Assembly: GCF_020524085.2 (NCBI RefSeq) | Contig: NZ_CP129016.1 | Span: 315,001-379,000, forward strand | Direction: 5' to 3' | Length of the DNA: 64,000 nt | Origin: Halobacillus litoralis | GTDB lineage: Bacteria; Bacillota; Bacilli; Bacillales; Halobacillaceae | Shown here: one piece after another, positions 13,483-23,594 of the stretch | Numbering within the stretch: the first letter of the stretch is position 1 | Layout: every line of letters begins with the position of its first letter | The notes under the pieces: generated by a model | Database searches by the model: none | What the model was told of the DNA's origin: nothing | What the model saw: only the letters and a program-made list of their open reading frames with translations | Position numbers and translations under genes: made by a program

Positions 13483-14895
13483 CTATGCTTTTTCATATGG
13501 ATGCATCGTGTTCGGATAAATTTCTGTCGGGTATTTGCCAGTAAAACACGCCATACAACCGCCGTGTTTCAACGACTCTTCTCCCTGATAAATGCTATCG
13601 TTCAACCCCTGTACTGATAAAAAAGCAAGACTGTCGGCGCCGATCTGCTCTTCAATTTCCTCGACGGAGTTATTTGCTGCAATCAGCTCGCCGCTGTTTG
13701 AGGTATCAATACCGTAGTAGCAAGGGTTTTTAATTGGAGGAGACGCAATCCTCACGTGGACTTCCTTTGCCCCCGCTTCCTTCAACATCTTGACGATTCG
13801 GCGGCTCGTCGTTCCCCTAACGATTGAATCATCGACCATGACGACTTTTTTCCCTTCTACAATCCCCCGGACAGCAGAAAGCTTCATTTTCACCCCTTGT
13901 TCACGAAGCTCCTGAGATGGCTGAATGAACGTACGGCCTACATAGCGGTTTTTAATCAACCCAAGCTCATAAGGGATACCGGAAGCCTCCGCATATCCGA
14001 TGGCTGCAGAAATGCTTGAATCCGGAACGCCTGTCACCACGTCCGCATCGATCGGAGCTTCTTCCGCGAGCGATTTACCCATCCGTTTACGGGAGGCGTG
14101 GACATTTTTACCGTCAAGGTTGCTGTCAGGTCTTGAAAAGTAGACATATTCCATTGAACAGAGCGTGCGCTGAATCGGAGCGGAGAACCGTTTTGATTCT
14201 ATCCCCTCGTCCGATATGATCAGCAGCTCTCCAGGATCGATTTCCCTGTCATACTCGGCACCGACTACATCGAAGGCACACGTTTCTGAAGAGACGACCC
14301 ATGATTCACCGAGATGGCCAAGACTGAGCGGGCGCAATCCACGCGGGTCATTAGCGACGAACATGCGATCTTCGGTCATAACAAGAAACGCATAAGCACC
14401 TTTGATCATCGATAGTGCTTCCATGATCGCCTGCTCGAGAGGCAGATGGCGCGCGCGTTTGATTAAGTGGGCGACAACTTCGGTATCCGAAGTCGTCTGC
14501 AAAATGCTTCCCTGTGCCTCCAGCTGGTTCTTCAACGCCTGTGCGTTCACAAGGTTTCCATTATGAGCGAGGGCCAACCCGCCCGTCTGGGAGCGGAAAA
14601 GCAGCGGCTGAATATTTTCATAGCCGCCATCCCCTGCCGTAGCGTAGCGCACGTGACCAATCGAAGCATGGCCACTCAAGTCTTCGAGTTGATTTTCAGA
14701 GAAAACTTCATTGATCAGGCCGTGCCCTTTAGCAAGTTTCAACTGTTCCCCGTCCGTTGTGACAATTCCTGCACCCTCCTGACCGCGGTGTTGGAGGGCA
14801 TGTAACCCGTAATACGTCAGCTGGGCCGAATCCTGATGACCCCAGACACCAAAAATGCCGCATTCTTCATTTAAACCTTTGATTTCAGCAAGCAT
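13483..14895 (-). CDS. purF: Amidophosphoribosyltransferase PurF
   Basis: First committed step: converts PRPP and glutamine to phosphoribosylamine. The start at 14895 has AAAGGAGC ahead and gives an 11-residue propeptide ([11 protein letters not shown]) before the catalytic N-terminal cysteine (C12), the same arrangement as in B. subtilis. The N-terminal Ntn glutaminase domain is followed by the phosphoribosyltransferase domain with the PRPP loop [14 protein letters not shown]. Cysteines likely to hold the 4Fe-4S cluster of Bacillus PurF are visible near NPCYYGID and GGCMACF. It overlaps the 3' end of purL by 25 bases. Confidence 0.97.
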   Translation of the reverse strand: MLAEIKGLNEECGIFGVWGHQDSAQLTYYGLHALQHRGQEGAGIVTTDGEQLKLAKGHGLINEVFSENQLEDLSGHASIGHVRYATAGDGGYENIQPLLFRSQTGGLALAHNGNLVNAQALKNQLEAQGSILQTTSDTEVVAHLIKRARHLPLEQAIMEALSMIKGAYAFLVMTEDRMFVANDPRGLRPLSLGHLGESWVVSSETCAFDVVGAEYDREIDPGELLIISDEGIESKRFSAPIQRTLCSMEYVYFSRPDSNLDGKNVHASRKRMGKSLAEEAPIDADVVTGVPDSSISAAIGYAEASGIPYELGLIKNRYVGRTFIQPSQELREQGVKMKLSAVRGIVEGKKVVMVDDSIVRGTTSRRIVKMLKEAGAKEVHVRIASPPIKNPCYYGIDTSNSGELIAANNSVEEIEEQIGADSLAFLSVQGLNDSIYQGEESLKHGGCMACFTGKYPTEIYPNTMHPYEKA

Positions 14896-17096
14896 CCGAT
14901 CGCTCCTTTCCACGCTTCTTTCAGCACTGATGTCTTTTCTTCCAGAACGACGCCTTCCTGCTTGATTCTGTACACCCCGTTTTCCGTCACGGTTCCGATC
15001 AGACGAGCGTCTGTGACACTCTGTTCGAACGCTCCCTTTTGTTCCGGCGCGACGGTGACGATAAAGCGTGACTGCGATTCTGCAAACAACGCTGTGGCCG
15101 GTTCACCAGCGAGAGTCACTTCACAACCGAACTCGTTTTCAAACAGCATTTCTGCAAGGGCAACCGATAAGCCGCCTTCGGATACGTCATGGGCAGAGAC
15201 GACATGTCCTGCGCGAATCGCTGTCAGCAGCTGCTTTTGACGGTTATACTCTGTCTTTAAATCGATGGAAGGAGCTTTTCCGAAATGCTTTCCTTCAAGT
15301 AATCCCTGTAGTTCACTGCCGCCGAATTCCGCCTGCGTTTCCCCAATGACGTAAATCAAGTCACCCGCGTTCTGAGCATGGGAACGCGTAATGTGTTGGA
15401 CATCATCAATCAAACCGACCATACCGACGATTGGTGTCGGATAAATCGCCTGGCCTCCGAATGATTCGTTGTATAAGCTGACGTTTCCACCGATGACAGG
15501 CGTTTCAAGCAGTCGGCACGCCTCACTCATGCCGTCGACGCTTTTTTCCATCTGCCAAAAAATTTCCGGGTTTTCCGGTGACCCGAAGTTAAGACCGTCC
15601 GTAATCCCCAGCGGACGACCACCGGAGCAGACGATGTTTCTCGCCGCTTCAGCGACTGCAATTTTCCCACCGACTTCAGGATCCACATAGAGGTAGCGGG
15701 AGTTGCAGTCGGTCGTCATCGCAAGTGCTTTGTTCGTTCCTCGTACACGAAGAACGGCCGCATCGGACCCTGGAGTGACGACAGTATTCGTCTGGACCAT
15801 AGAATCATACTGATCGTAAACCCATTCTTTGCTGGCGATTGTCGCCTGTTTCAATAGATTCACCAATGTCTCCCGGTAGTCTGTAATTTCCGGAACGTAA
15901 TCTTCCATCCTTTGAAACTCTTCATAATACGCAGGAACGCTGGACGGTTGATGGTAGACCGGCGCATCCTCAGCTAGAGAATCAACAGGAACATCAGCAA
16001 CCGTTTCCCCGTGGTGCTCGAGACGGAAGCGTTTCGTATCCGTCACTTCACCGACCGCTACCGCTTCAAGGTTATACTTACGGAAAACTTTCGCAATCTC
16101 TTCTTCGCGTCCTTTTTCTACGACAAGAAGCATTCGTTCCTGAGATTCCGAGAGCATCATTTCATAGGCTGACATATTTTCTTCACGCTGCGGGATGTGA
16201 TCGAGATTCATCGTCATCCCTGTACCTGCTTTACTTGCCATCTCACTTGCTGATGATGTTAGACCTGCCGCTCCCATATCCTGAATTCCAACAAGAGCGT
16301 CATGCTGGATGACATCAAGACAAGCTTCGATGAGTAATTTTTCCATGAACGGATCCCCAACTTGTACGGATGGACGCTTTTCTTCGGACTCTTCCGACAA
16401 CTCTTCCGATGCGAAGGTAGCACCATGTATGCCATCACGTCCGGTTTTGGCTCCCACGTACATGACCGTGTTGCCAACGCCTGCAGCGATTCCTTTTTGA
16501 ATATCCTTATGATCGATCAATCCCACACACATCGCATTGACGAGTGGATTTCCGTTGTACGCATCGTCAAACTGGACTTCACCACCGACGGTCGGCACGC
16601 CGACACAGTTGCCGTATCCGGCAATGCCGCGGACGACTTCTTCAAAGAGATACTTCACACGTGGCTGCTGCAATGAACCGAACCTAAGCGAATTCAGAAG
16701 CGCAATCGGGCGGGCACCCATTGAGAAGACGTCGCGCAGGATTCCACCTACTCCTGTCGCTGCCCCTTGATAGGGTTCAACGGCGGACGGGTGGTTGTGG
16801 CTTTCAATTTTGAAAACGACGGCCTGCTCGTCACCAATGTCGATGATCCCCGCGCCTTCCCCCGGACCTTGGAGCACGTGTGCACCTTCTGTCGGAAACT
16901 TTTTCAAAAGCGGTTTGGAGTTTTTGTAGCTGCAATGTTCCGACCACATAACCGAAAACAACCCGGTTTCCGTGTAATTCGGACGGCGGCCTAGAATCGA
17001 GCGGACGGAAGCATACTCGTCATCCTTCAGTCCCATCTCTCTATAGATGTGCTGTTCTTCGATTTGTTCTGGACTAATCTCAAGCATTGATGGCAT
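14871..17096 (-). CDS. purL: Phosphoribosylformylglycinamidine synthase subunit PurL
   Basis: Synthetase subunit of FGAM synthase, which works as a complex with PurQ and PurS. The protein is 741 residues, the small Gram-positive form. Duplicated AIR-synthetase-type halves are visible: [11 protein letters not shown] and [20 protein letters not shown] in the first half, GNVSLYNE and [15 protein letters not shown] in the second. The ATG at 17096 follows GGAGGGAA at good spacing; a second ATG at 17087 is possible. It overlaps purQ upstream and purF downstream. Confidence 0.97.
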   Translation of the reverse strand: MPSMLEISPEQIEEQHIYREMGLKDDEYASVRSILGRRPNYTETGLFSVMWSEHCSYKNSKPLLKKFPTEGAHVLQGPGEGAGIIDIGDEQAVVFKIESHNHPSAVEPYQGAATGVGGILRDVFSMGARPIALLNSLRFGSLQQPRVKYLFEEVVRGIAGYGNCVGVPTVGGEVQFDDAYNGNPLVNAMCVGLIDHKDIQKGIAAGVGNTVMYVGAKTGRDGIHGATFASEELSEESEEKRPSVQVGDPFMEKLLIEACLDVIQHDALVGIQDMGAAGLTSSASEMASKAGTGMTMNLDHIPQREENMSAYEMMLSESQERMLLVVEKGREEEIAKVFRKYNLEAVAVGEVTDTKRFRLEHHGETVADVPVDSLAEDAPVYHQPSSVPAYYEEFQRMEDYVPEITDYRETLVNLLKQATIASKEWVYDQYDSMVQTNTVVTPGSDAAVLRVRGTNKALAMTTDCNSRYLYVDPEVGGKIAVAEAARNIVCSGGRPLGITDGLNFGSPENPEIFWQMEKSVDGMSEACRLLETPVIGGNVSLYNESFGGQAIYPTPIVGMVGLIDDVQHITRSHAQNAGDLIYVIGETQAEFGGSELQGLLEGKHFGKAPSIDLKTEYNRQKQLLTAIRAGHVVSAHDVSEGGLSVALAEMLFENEFGCEVTLAGEPATALFAESQSRFIVTVAPEQKGAFEQSVTDARLIGTVTENGVYRIKQEGVVLEEKTSVLKEAWKGAIGCLLKSKV

Positions 17097-17764
17097 GGTG
17101 TTCCCTCCAGTGTGTCAAAATCGATTCAAATAGACGAAGACCGTCATCATGACCAAGAAGCGCTTCGACCGCCCGCTCCGGGTGTGGCATCATGCCGAGC
17201 ACATTCCCTTGTTCATTCGTAATACCGGCAATATCTCCGACGGACCCGTTCGGGTTCTGGTCATACGTAAATACGATCTGCTTGTTGTTTTGAAGCTTCT
17301 GAAGCGTTTCTTCGTCACAAAAATAATTGCCGTCTCCGTGCGCGATCGGAATTGGGATTTTTTTCCTTTTCCTCGTATTGACGGGTGAACATCGTATCCG
17401 CATTCTCGACAGTCAATGTTTCGAAATGGCACATGAATTTAAGTTTTTCATTCGGAAGCATCGCACCTGGCAGAAGGCCCATTTCGAGAAGGATTTGGAA
17501 TCCGTTGCAAACACCAAGGACTGGCTTTCCTGCCTCAGCCGCTTCCCGGATTTGTGTGATGACATCAGACGTAGAAGCAATGGCACCTGAACGCAGGTAG
17601 TCACCATAGGAGAAGCCGCCCGGCAGTAGAATCCCATCATAGTTTGCTAGATTCGCTTCCTTATACCAGACAAGATCGGCTTCTGCTCCAAGCTGATCTT
17701 TCACAGCGAAGTACATGTCACGGTCACAATTCGATCCTGGAAAAACGATGACAGCGAATTTCAC
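17080..17764 (-). pseudogene. purQ: Phosphoribosylformylglycinamidine synthase glutaminase PurQ, frameshifted
   Basis: Glutaminase that feeds ammonia to PurL. It starts at GTG 17764 ([16 protein letters not shown]) with a GGAGGCGAG site inside the end of purS. The class I amidotransferase nucleophile is in [10 protein letters not shown] and the His/Glu part is in [10 protein letters not shown]. The frame breaks at a run of seven T (17358-17364); with six, the protein reads [16 protein letters not shown] without interruption to the stop, giving 227 residues. The break is therefore one extra base in a homopolymer. The length and content are otherwise normal. Confidence 0.94.
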
Positions 17765-17765
17765 G

Positions 17766-18011
17766 TTAACTCGCCTCCTCAATCGTGTAGCTGTAATTTT
17801 CAATGACAGGGTTGGCAAGAAGCTGGTCGCACATGCGATCGATTTCCGCTTCGAGGTTGTCACTGTCTTCAACCATCACTTCCATGTATTTTCCTACACG
17901 TACGTCCTGGACGTTGTTGTACTCCAAGGATTGAAGTGAATTGTGGACGGCTTTTCCCTGTGGATCTAGGACTCCTTCTTTCAATGTGATGTGGATCTTT
18001 ACTTTGCGCAT
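17766..18011 (-). CDS. purS: Phosphoribosylformylglycinamidine synthase subunit PurS
   Basis: Small 81-residue subunit that bridges PurQ and PurL. It begins [19 protein letters not shown] and contains the LGxxxVxxVRVGK-like segment ([17 protein letters not shown]) typical of PurS. Its start overlaps the end of purC by 13 bases, and the purQ GTG follows the stop directly. Confidence 0.96.
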   Translation of the reverse strand: MRKVKIHITLKEGVLDPQGKAVHNSLQSLEYNNVQDVRVGKYMEVMVEDSDNLEAEIDRMCDQLLANPVIENYSYTIEEAS

Positions 18012-18722
18012 ATGCTCTCCTCCAGTCGATGTAGTATGTTTGTGTACGTATCGATCAAGTCACCGGTACTTTCCCGGAAGACGTCTTTATCCATTTTCTC
18101 GCCTGTTTCATGGTCCCAGAGTCTGCACGTATCCGGGGAAATTTCATCAGAAAGGACGATTGTGCCGTCATTGAGGCGGCCGAATTCCAATTTAAAGTCG
18201 ACAAGCGTCAATCCTGCCGAGCGGAAAAGCTTTTGAAGTTCCATGTTGATGTCTAACGCTTGCTGTTTAATAAACGTGAGTTCTTGTTCCGTGATGTCCG
18301 TCAGGTGATAAGCATGGACATCGTTGATGAGCGGGTCATTCAATTGGTCTTTCTTGTAAAACAATTCAATGATCGGTGGAGTAAAGCTCGTTTTTTCCTC
18401 GATCCCGAGCCGGCGTGTAATGCTGCCAGCCGCCTGGTTGCGAACAACGACTTCAAGAGGAATGATGTTCGTTCGTCTGACCAGTTGTTCAGTATCGTTC
18501 AGAGCTTTAATAAAGTGGGACGTAATGTTGTGCTGGTGTAAGTATTGAAATACTTTCGAGGTAATCAAGTTATTGAGGCGTCCTTTGCCTGCGAACTCGT
18601 CTTTTTTTCTTGCCGTTGAATGCAGTAGCGTCATCTTTATAGGATAAAACGAGCTGATCCGACTCATCCGTCGTATGATACACCCGTTTTGCCTTCCCTT
18701 CGTACAATAAAGAACCCTTCAT
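17999..18722 (-). pseudogene. purC: SAICAR synthase PurC, frameshifted near N-terminus
   Basis: Joins aspartate to CAIR using ATP. The ATG at 18722 has GCGAGGTG ahead and begins [17 protein letters not shown]. The frame is lost at a run of seven T on the plus strand (18602-18608). One base fewer gives [15 protein letters not shown] and a complete protein of 240 residues. Family motifs downstream are intact (ITRRLGIEE, LVDFKLEFGR, LSDEISPDTCRLWD). The defect is a +1 homopolymer insertion. Confidence 0.94.
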
Positions 18723-18755
18723 ACAGAAACACCTCGCTAAGGAATTGGGATTTTT

Positions 18756-18807
18756 TGTATGACCTGGTACACCAGTTTCTGGTGTACCAGGTCATACAGT
18801 ATTTTCC
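18756..18807. repeat. Perfect 20-bp palindrome between purB and purC
   Basis: Two 20-base arms (18756-18775 and 18779-18798) are exact reverse complements around a three-base loop, with ATGACCTGGTACACC as the core. In the operon transcript this would be a very stable stem, but it is followed by A residues on the minus strand rather than U, so it is not a classical terminator. It may protect or separate mRNA segments. One arm with its flank resembles the arms of the inverted repeat at 4461-4596. Confidence 0.7.
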
Positions 18808-18838
18808 ATAATCTTACCGTTATCTTTCCGCTACCTTG

Positions 18839-20132
18839 TTACAGGCCGATGCGGTCGAAGATGCGGTCGACTTGTTTCAGGTGGTGCTTGTAGTCAAAGC
18901 AGGCATCCAGCTGTTCTTTAGACAGGGTGGATGTGATCTTATCATCTGCTTCAATCAGTTCACGGAACGGGATGCCTCGCTCCCCAGGCTTCCATTGCTT
19001 TCGGCTGGACGAGGTCGTAAGCTTCTTCGCGCACGAGACCTTCATCGATAAGCGTCAGCAATACACGTTGGGAGAAGATGAGTCCGTATGTTTTCTCCAT
19101 ATTTTCCTGCATCCGCTCAGGGAACACAGTCAAGTTCTTCACGATGTTGCCAAAACGGTTCAACATGTAATTCAAAGCGATCGTTGCATCAGGCAGGATA
19201 ATGCGCTCGGCAGAAGAGTGAGAAATATCACGTTCATGCCAAAGCGGTACATTCTCATAGGCTGTCAGCATGTTGCCACGCAGGACGCGGGCCATTCCGG
19301 TCATATTTTCAGAGCCGATCGGATTGCGTTTGTGCGGCATCGCCGAGGATCCTTTTTGCCCTTTAGCGAAAAACTCTTCAACTTCACGCGTTTCCGTTTT
19401 TTGCAGCCCACGGATTTCCACAGCAATTTTTTCAATGGAAGTAGCAACCAAAGCCAATGTGGATACATAATGAGCATGACGATCGCGTTGCAGCGTCTGT
19501 GTTGAAACAGGCGCCGGCTTCAGGCCAAGCTTTTCACATACATACTCCTCCACAAATGGATCGATGTTTGCATACGTTCCGACCGCTCCAGAAAGCTTAC
19601 CGAATTGGATATGCTCCATCGCAAGGTCCAAACGCTCCAAGTTACGCTTCATTTCTTCATAATATAAAGCAAGCTTCAGTCCAAACGTCGTCGGCTCAGC
19701 ATGAACGCCGTGGGTACGTCCCATCATAACCGTGTGTTTGTGTTCCTTCGCCTTCTCACCAAGGATTTCGATGAAGTTGACGAGGTCTTTGCGGATGATT
19801 TCATTCGCCTGCTTCAATTGATAGGAGAGCGCCGTGTCCACAACGTCTGTCGAAGTCAGTCCGTAGTGCACCCACTTGCGTTCTTCTCCAACCGTTTCAG
19901 AAACGGCACGAGTGAAGGCTACCACGTCGTGACGGGTTTCTGCTTCAATTTCGTGAATACGGTCGATGGAGAAGGAAGCGCCCTCGCGCAGCTTCTTCAC
20001 ATCATCTTTCGGGATGACCCCAAGTTCACTCCAGGCTTCACACGCTAAAAGTTCAACCTCAAGCCATGCCTGGTATCTATTTTCTTCTGTCCAAATCGCA
20101 CCCATTTCCGGGCGTGTATAACGTTCTATCAT
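18839..20132 (-). pseudogene. purB: Adenylosuccinate lyase PurB, frameshifted near C-terminus
   Basis: Cleaves SAICAR to AICAR and adenylosuccinate to AMP, releasing fumarate. The fumarase-superfamily signature [15 protein letters not shown] is present, with the catalytic region [15 protein letters not shown]. The frame breaks at CCCC (18982-18985). With three C the sequence continues [19 protein letters not shown] to the expected end ...DRIFDRIGL, giving 430 residues. The GGAGGAAGACA ribosome site overlaps the purK stop codon. Confidence 0.95.
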
Positions 20133-20142
20133 TGTCTTCCTC

Positions 20143-21271
20143 CTACCGTAAATGGATCTGATTTTCTGTGATGAGTTGGTCGATTTCTTCTAGGTTGTCG
20201 CCAACAAAGGTGATGTGCCCCATTTTTCGGGTTTGACGCGCTTCTTTTTTTTCCATAGTCATGAAAATGAAAGCCGTGGTAATATTCAAGACGATCCACC
20301 AAAATGCCCCGGTGTTTGCCGAGCACGTTCACCATCACCGCTGCGCCGAACGAATGGACCGGTAACAGCGGGAGACCGCAGATCGCACGGACGTGCTGTT
20401 CGAATTGCGATACGCTGCACGCTTCAATCGTATAATGGCCGGAGTTGTGGGGACGTGGAGCCATCTCGTTGATGAATATGTCATCACCCTTCACGAACAT
20501 TTCAACTGCGAATGTACCGACGACTCCGATCCGCTCAGCCAATACCTCAACAGCTTCACGGGCACGCTCTTCCACTTTTCCAGGAACGGTTGCCGGAACT
20601 CTTGACTCATGCAAAATGTGGTTCTTATGGATATTTTCCGCAATCGGGAACGGAATGATACGCCCATCCATTCCTCTTGTGAACACTTGAGAAATTTCAA
20701 GGTCGAATTCAAGCCACTGCTCTACAATGTAGGTGCCGCCTTCTTTCATAAAAGAGCGGACCTCTTCGAGATGCGTCTCGTCTTCGATTTTCTGCTGTCC
20801 CTTGCCATCATAGCCTCCGCTGACCGTCTTGATAACAGCAGGATAGCCCGTGACTTCCACCGCTTCTTCCACCTCTTCAAAAGTGTTCACGATGCGATAC
20901 TCAGGAACCGACAGTCCAGCATCGACGGCGATTTCCTTCTCCTTCGCCCTGTTTTGGGTTACCTCAAGCGCAAAGGCTCCTTGCGGCAGCTTCCCTTTTT
21001 CTTCAAAAAGCCGGGCCACATGGAGATCGACGTTTTCAAATTCGTAGGTGATCACGTCACTGACTGTACTCAATCGCTCCGCCGCTTCCAAGTCATCGTA
21101 TGCAGCGACGATGTGTTCCTCGGCAATCGAGGCACAAGGACAGTTTTCTGCAGGATCAAGCACGGCAATTCGATAGCCCATATGTCTTGCAGCGACAGCC
21201 ATCATCCGGCCGAGCTGTCCGCCTCCTAAAATTCCGATCGTTCTTCATGGTCGAATCACTTCAGCTTTCAC
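20143..21271 (-). pseudogene. purK: N5-carboxyaminoimidazole ribonucleotide synthase PurK, in-frame TGA and frameshift
   Basis: ATP-grasp enzyme making N5-CAIR from AIR and bicarbonate. The GTG start at 21271 has GGAGGGAT ahead and overlaps purE by 11 bases. Codon 9 (21245-21247) is TGA in the context RP-stop-RTIGILGGGQLGRMM, where B. subtilis PurK has Pro-Gly; again CCA-GGA has become CCA-TGA. The second lesion is a run of eight T (20245-20252); one base fewer restores KKEARQTRKMGHITFVGDN and the normal end, 375 residues in all. ATP-grasp segments (YPAVIKTVSGGYDGKGQ, EMAPRPHNSGHYT) are intact. Confidence 0.94.
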
Positions 21272-21752
21272 GAAGATCCCTCCTCATTCCGTCCACTTTA
21301 TCTACCATCTGACGGCGATAGTCTGATAGTTTTGATGCTACTTCCTGATCGAAAGCTCCAATTATTTCAGCTGCCAGAAGTCCCGCATTCTTCGCGCCTG
21401 CTTTCCCGATTGCAACGGTAGCAACGGGAACGCCCCCCGGCATCTGAACGATGGATAAAAGAGAATCCAGTCCTTGCAAAGCTTTCGATTCTACCGGAAC
21501 CCCGATAACCGGCAGTGTCGTTTTGGATGCTACCATTCATGGTAAGTGAGCCGCGCCTCCTGCTCCTGCAATAATCACTTTCAACCCTTTTTCCCTGGCT
21601 GTATCTGCGTATGTGAACATATCTTCCGGTGTACGATGTGCCGAGATGATTTCTTTTTCATAATTGATCGAAAGCTCATCCAAAACGCTGCACGCTTCTT
21701 TCATCGTTTCCCAATCTGAAATGCTGCCCATGATGATGCCTACACTTGCCAT
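21261..21752 (-). pseudogene. purE: N5-CAIR mutase PurE, interrupted by in-frame TGA
   Basis: Converts N5-CAIR to CAIR. It begins [18 protein letters not shown] with an AGAGGG site, and contains [10 protein letters not shown] and later [21 protein letters not shown], all typical of class I PurE. Codon 72 (21537-21539) is TGA in [23 protein letters not shown], where the family has an invariant glycine (HLPGM). Read through, the protein is 163 residues. First gene of the operon, 24 bases after the riboswitch terminator. Confidence 0.94.
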
Positions 21753-21775
21753 CGAATCCCTCTTTTCTTTCGTAG

Positions 21776-21829
21776 CATTAAAAATGCCTGCTCGACGCCC
21801 CTCAAAAAGATGAGAGGAGTCGAACAGGC
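21776..21829 (-). terminator. Riboswitch-controlled terminator before purE
   Basis: A long hairpin (GCCTG...TCGAC...CTC pairing with GAG...GTCGA...CAGGC) is followed on the minus strand by ATTTTTAATG. It lies between the guanine aptamer and purE and is the likely expression platform: guanine binding should favour termination. Confidence 0.85.
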
Positions 21830-21870
21830 ACACGTGTGTCCGGTCTGAGAAAGCGCTAAAGCTTAAGCTC

Positions 21871-21940
21871 CCCTCATAGTCCGGAAATTTACGGTTCCCA
21901 GGTAGAGACGTACGGGCCATATCCCCGTCATATATGAGGT
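21871..21940 (-). promoter_or_regulatory. Guanine riboswitch aptamer, purE operon leader
   Basis: On the minus strand the aptamer shows P1 (CCTCAT with ATGAGG), the conserved junction bases TATA...GGATATGG, the P2/P3 loops with TCTACC and CCGTAAA, and the closing GGACTATGAGG. The C in ACTATG is the specificity position that selects guanine or hypoxanthine over adenine. It controls the twelve-gene operon together with the PurBox pair upstream. Confidence 0.93.
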
Positions 21941-21961
21941 CGTCTATGCAATTCTGCCTTC

Positions 21962-21991
21962 ATCATATCAATTTCCGTTTGCGGATGTCAA
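21962..21991 (-). promoter_or_regulatory. Sigma-A promoter of pur operon
   Basis: TTGACA and TATGAT are separated by 18 bases on the minus strand, directly upstream of the guanine aptamer. Confidence 0.8.
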
Positions 21992-21994
21992 CGC

Positions 21995-22041
21995 AAATAT
22001 CGAACATTAATAAAAACCTTACAATTGATCGTTCGGTTTTA
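21995..22041 (-). promoter_or_regulatory. PurBox pair (PurR operator) upstream of purE
   Basis: Two inverted CGAAC motifs sit just upstream of the -35: AAAACCGAACGAT, and on the other strand AATATCGAACATT. Each is one mismatch from the B. subtilis PurBox (AWWWCCGAACWWT). The CGAAC cores are 25 bases apart and face each other. This suggests PRPP-responsive PurR repression on top of the riboswitch. Confidence 0.75.
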
Positions 22042-22239
22042 TTCCTTTACTGCATGAAATACGATCGTTTTCCCTACAGGTTCCATCACTTTTTCCCCAT
22101 TACGAGTTTCTTCACGGAAAACAGGTTCTTCCGCGCGACGGATCGGAGTGTATCCTTCTTTCTTCATGCGGTCGAGACATTGACCGATCGTTTCATTCTC
22201 ACCGACTTCAAAGCGCTTCTTGTTGTTCTTTTTGGGCAT
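22039..22239 (-). CDS. yebG: NETI motif-containing small protein (YebG-like)
   Basis: Basic protein of 66 residues with the family motif NETI followed by [23 protein letters not shown]. The function is unknown. It overlaps the 3' end of yebE by 32 bases and lies directly upstream of the purE control region, the same order as yebE-yebG-purE in B. subtilis. A GAGAGG site precedes the ATG. Confidence 0.9.
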   Translation of the reverse strand: MPKKNNKKRFEVGENETIGQCLDRMKKEGYTPIRRAEEPVFREETRNGEKVMEPVGKTIVFHAVKE

Positions 22240-22777
22240 CGCGAATTTTTCCTCTCTTTACGGATTTCACCCAGAATCCACCATGGATCTGCTTCGGTTC
22301 ATACGCCACGATAAAAGCTTTCGGATCAATATCCCGAATCGTTTCGTACAAGGATAGTTCATACTTCCGAGGCGTCAGAATCTGCATCGCTAAACGGTCA
22401 CCTTCCATGCCATACGCATACCAGCTTGTAACCCCGTATCCTTTTTCACGAAGTCTGCGGGTGAATTCGATGTCTGGGTCTGAAGATATCACATTAACTG
22501 TAATATACCCGAGAGCGAGTTTCTCTTCAATCTTCATCCCGACGATGACACCAAGACCATACCCGACGGCATAAGCAATAACGTTTTCAATTTGATCCAG
22601 GCGGTCGAGGACAAGCCCAAGCCCGAAAATGTACGTTACGATTTCGAACATGCTGATGAACGCAGCAAAATACCGCTGCCCCTTCAGTGTAAAAATCATT
22701 CGGAGGGTGAAAAACGAAACATAGACAATGTTGACAGCTAAAATGATTCCAATCAGCAATAATGGATTTTCAAGCAT
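22208..22777 (-). CDS. yebE: UPF0316/DUF2179 membrane protein YebE
   Basis: Protein of 189 residues with three N-terminal hydrophobic segments and a C-terminal DUF2179 domain ([26 protein letters not shown]). The family is UPF0316, known in B. subtilis as YebE; the function is not known. A strong AGGAGG lies ten bases before the ATG. Position next to yebG is conserved. Confidence 0.9.
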   Translation of the reverse strand: MLENPLLLIGIILAVNIVYVSFFTLRMIFTLKGQRYFAAFISMFEIVTYIFGLGLVLDRLDQIENVIAYAVGYGLGVIVGMKIEEKLALGYITVNVISSDPDIEFTRRLREKGYGVTSWYAYGMEGDRLAMQILTPRKYELSLYETIRDIDPKAFIVAYEPKQIHGGFWVKSVKRGKIRDAQKEQQEAL

Positions 22778-22921
22778 ATTAGAGAGCCTCCTACGCTAGT
22801 GTTTGGCAAAAAACGTGACATTCACCTAGTCGATGTTCTTTGCATACACTATAAACCATGAGAAGAGACGTGCACAACAGATTTATAACGCAATCTATGA
22901 CATTTTTTGGAGGCCGATGAT

Positions 22922-23347
22922 ATGAATCAATTCAAAGATTGGAAAACCAACCTCGACCGCTTCTTCGGGCAGGACTTCTGGGGAGACTTCGACGGCATGA
23001 TGAAACCCTCTGTTCCGGCCATCAACATGTATCAATACGACAATGAACTGCTTTGCTTCGTCAACATCCCAGGAATGAACCACCCGAAAAATGTTGACGT
23101 CCTCGTCGACCATTCAACATTGACTCTGAGTGGAAAGATTGAAATCAACAACCGCGGTGGACATCAGATCAAATCAGAGATCGCCGACGGCTCGTTTGAA
23201 AGAAGCATCGACCTTCCTTTTCCGGTAAGGCATGACAAAGTGGAAGCGACGTATAAGCATGGGCTGCTTGTGATCCAGCTTCACCGCTATATTTCGGACT
23301 CCACGAAACAACGTCCGATTACGATCCGCCATTTAGAGGATGAATAA
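22922..23347 (+). CDS. Hsp20/alpha-crystallin-type small heat shock protein
   Basis: Protein of 141 residues with the alpha-crystallin domain: PAINMYQYDNELLCFVNIPGM at the start, a VDHSTLTLSGKIE beta-strand segment, an FERSIDLPFPV core and the KHGLLVIQL strand near the end. It is likely an ATP-independent holdase, related to the spore/heat Hsp20 proteins of Bacillales. TTTTGGAGG precedes the ATG at 22922. It is one of the few plus-strand genes here and ends at a strong hairpin. No CIRCE element is seen upstream. Confidence 0.85.
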   Translation: MNQFKDWKTNLDRFFGQDFWGDFDGMMKPSVPAINMYQYDNELLCFVNIPGMNHPKNVDVLVDHSTLTLSGKIEINNRGGHQIKSEIADGSFERSIDLPFPVRHDKVEATYKHGLLVIQLHRYISDSTKQRPITIRHLEDE

Positions 23348-23383
23348 AACCGGCAGCCGATTACGGCATGCCGGTTTCTTTTT
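23347..23383. terminator. Bidirectional terminator after hsp20 and pbuG
   Basis: AAACCGGCA pairs with TGCCGGTTT, followed by CTTTTT on the plus strand and by TTTTATTC on the minus strand. It would end the hsp20 transcript and also the pbuG transcript coming from the other side. Confidence 0.85.
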
Positions 23384-23420
23384 GCCGATCGTGGCGGGTC
23401 GCTCTAGCTTCCGCTGACAT

Positions 23421-23594
23421 ATTAGCAGCTTTGGTGCTTTTATTAGCAGGTTCATCGAATATATTAGCGAGTTTTCCTATTCTATTAGCAACTCCACCTT
23501 ATCGGTGGCTTTGCACCATTTATCGATCAGTTTCACCAGTTTATCAGTGACTTCAGCCCATTTATCAGCGAGTTTCGCTATTCTATCAGTATTT
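23421..23594 (-). repeat. Degenerate 21-bp tandem repeat array (CYGATAAA type), array 2
   Basis: Nine units are aligned by ATTAGC or ATCRG on the plus strand, starting at 23421, 23442, 23463, 23484, 23501, 23522, 23543, 23564 and 23585. The spacing is exactly 21 bases except for one step of 17. In the sense of the pbuG transcript the core reads CGCTGATAAA or CACTGATAAA, preceded by a GAAA/GAAGT block. The array fills the 3' untranslated region between the pbuG stop codon and the bidirectional terminator. Confidence 0.7.

Noticed and set aside
17315..17872. Separate short genes for the purQ fragments, and likewise fragments of purB, ccdA, yesM and the Gfo oxidoreductase
   Set aside because: The halves join exactly when one base of a homopolymer is removed and each half alone lacks essential motifs.
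17358..20252. Programmed ribosomal frameshifting in purQ, purC and purK
   Set aside because: Runs of A occur, but there is no conserved slippery heptamer plus stem or upstream Shine-Dalgarno stimulator, and lesions occur also in C/G runs and at random positions in genes.
21851..21864. cre-like sequence GAAAGCGCTAAAG in the purE leader
   Set aside because: Only one half matches well, and it lies between aptamer and terminator, where it is better explained as leader structure.
23421..23594. CRISPR array
   Set aside because: The repeats are short and degenerate, with no constant repeat/variable spacer structure and no cas genes.
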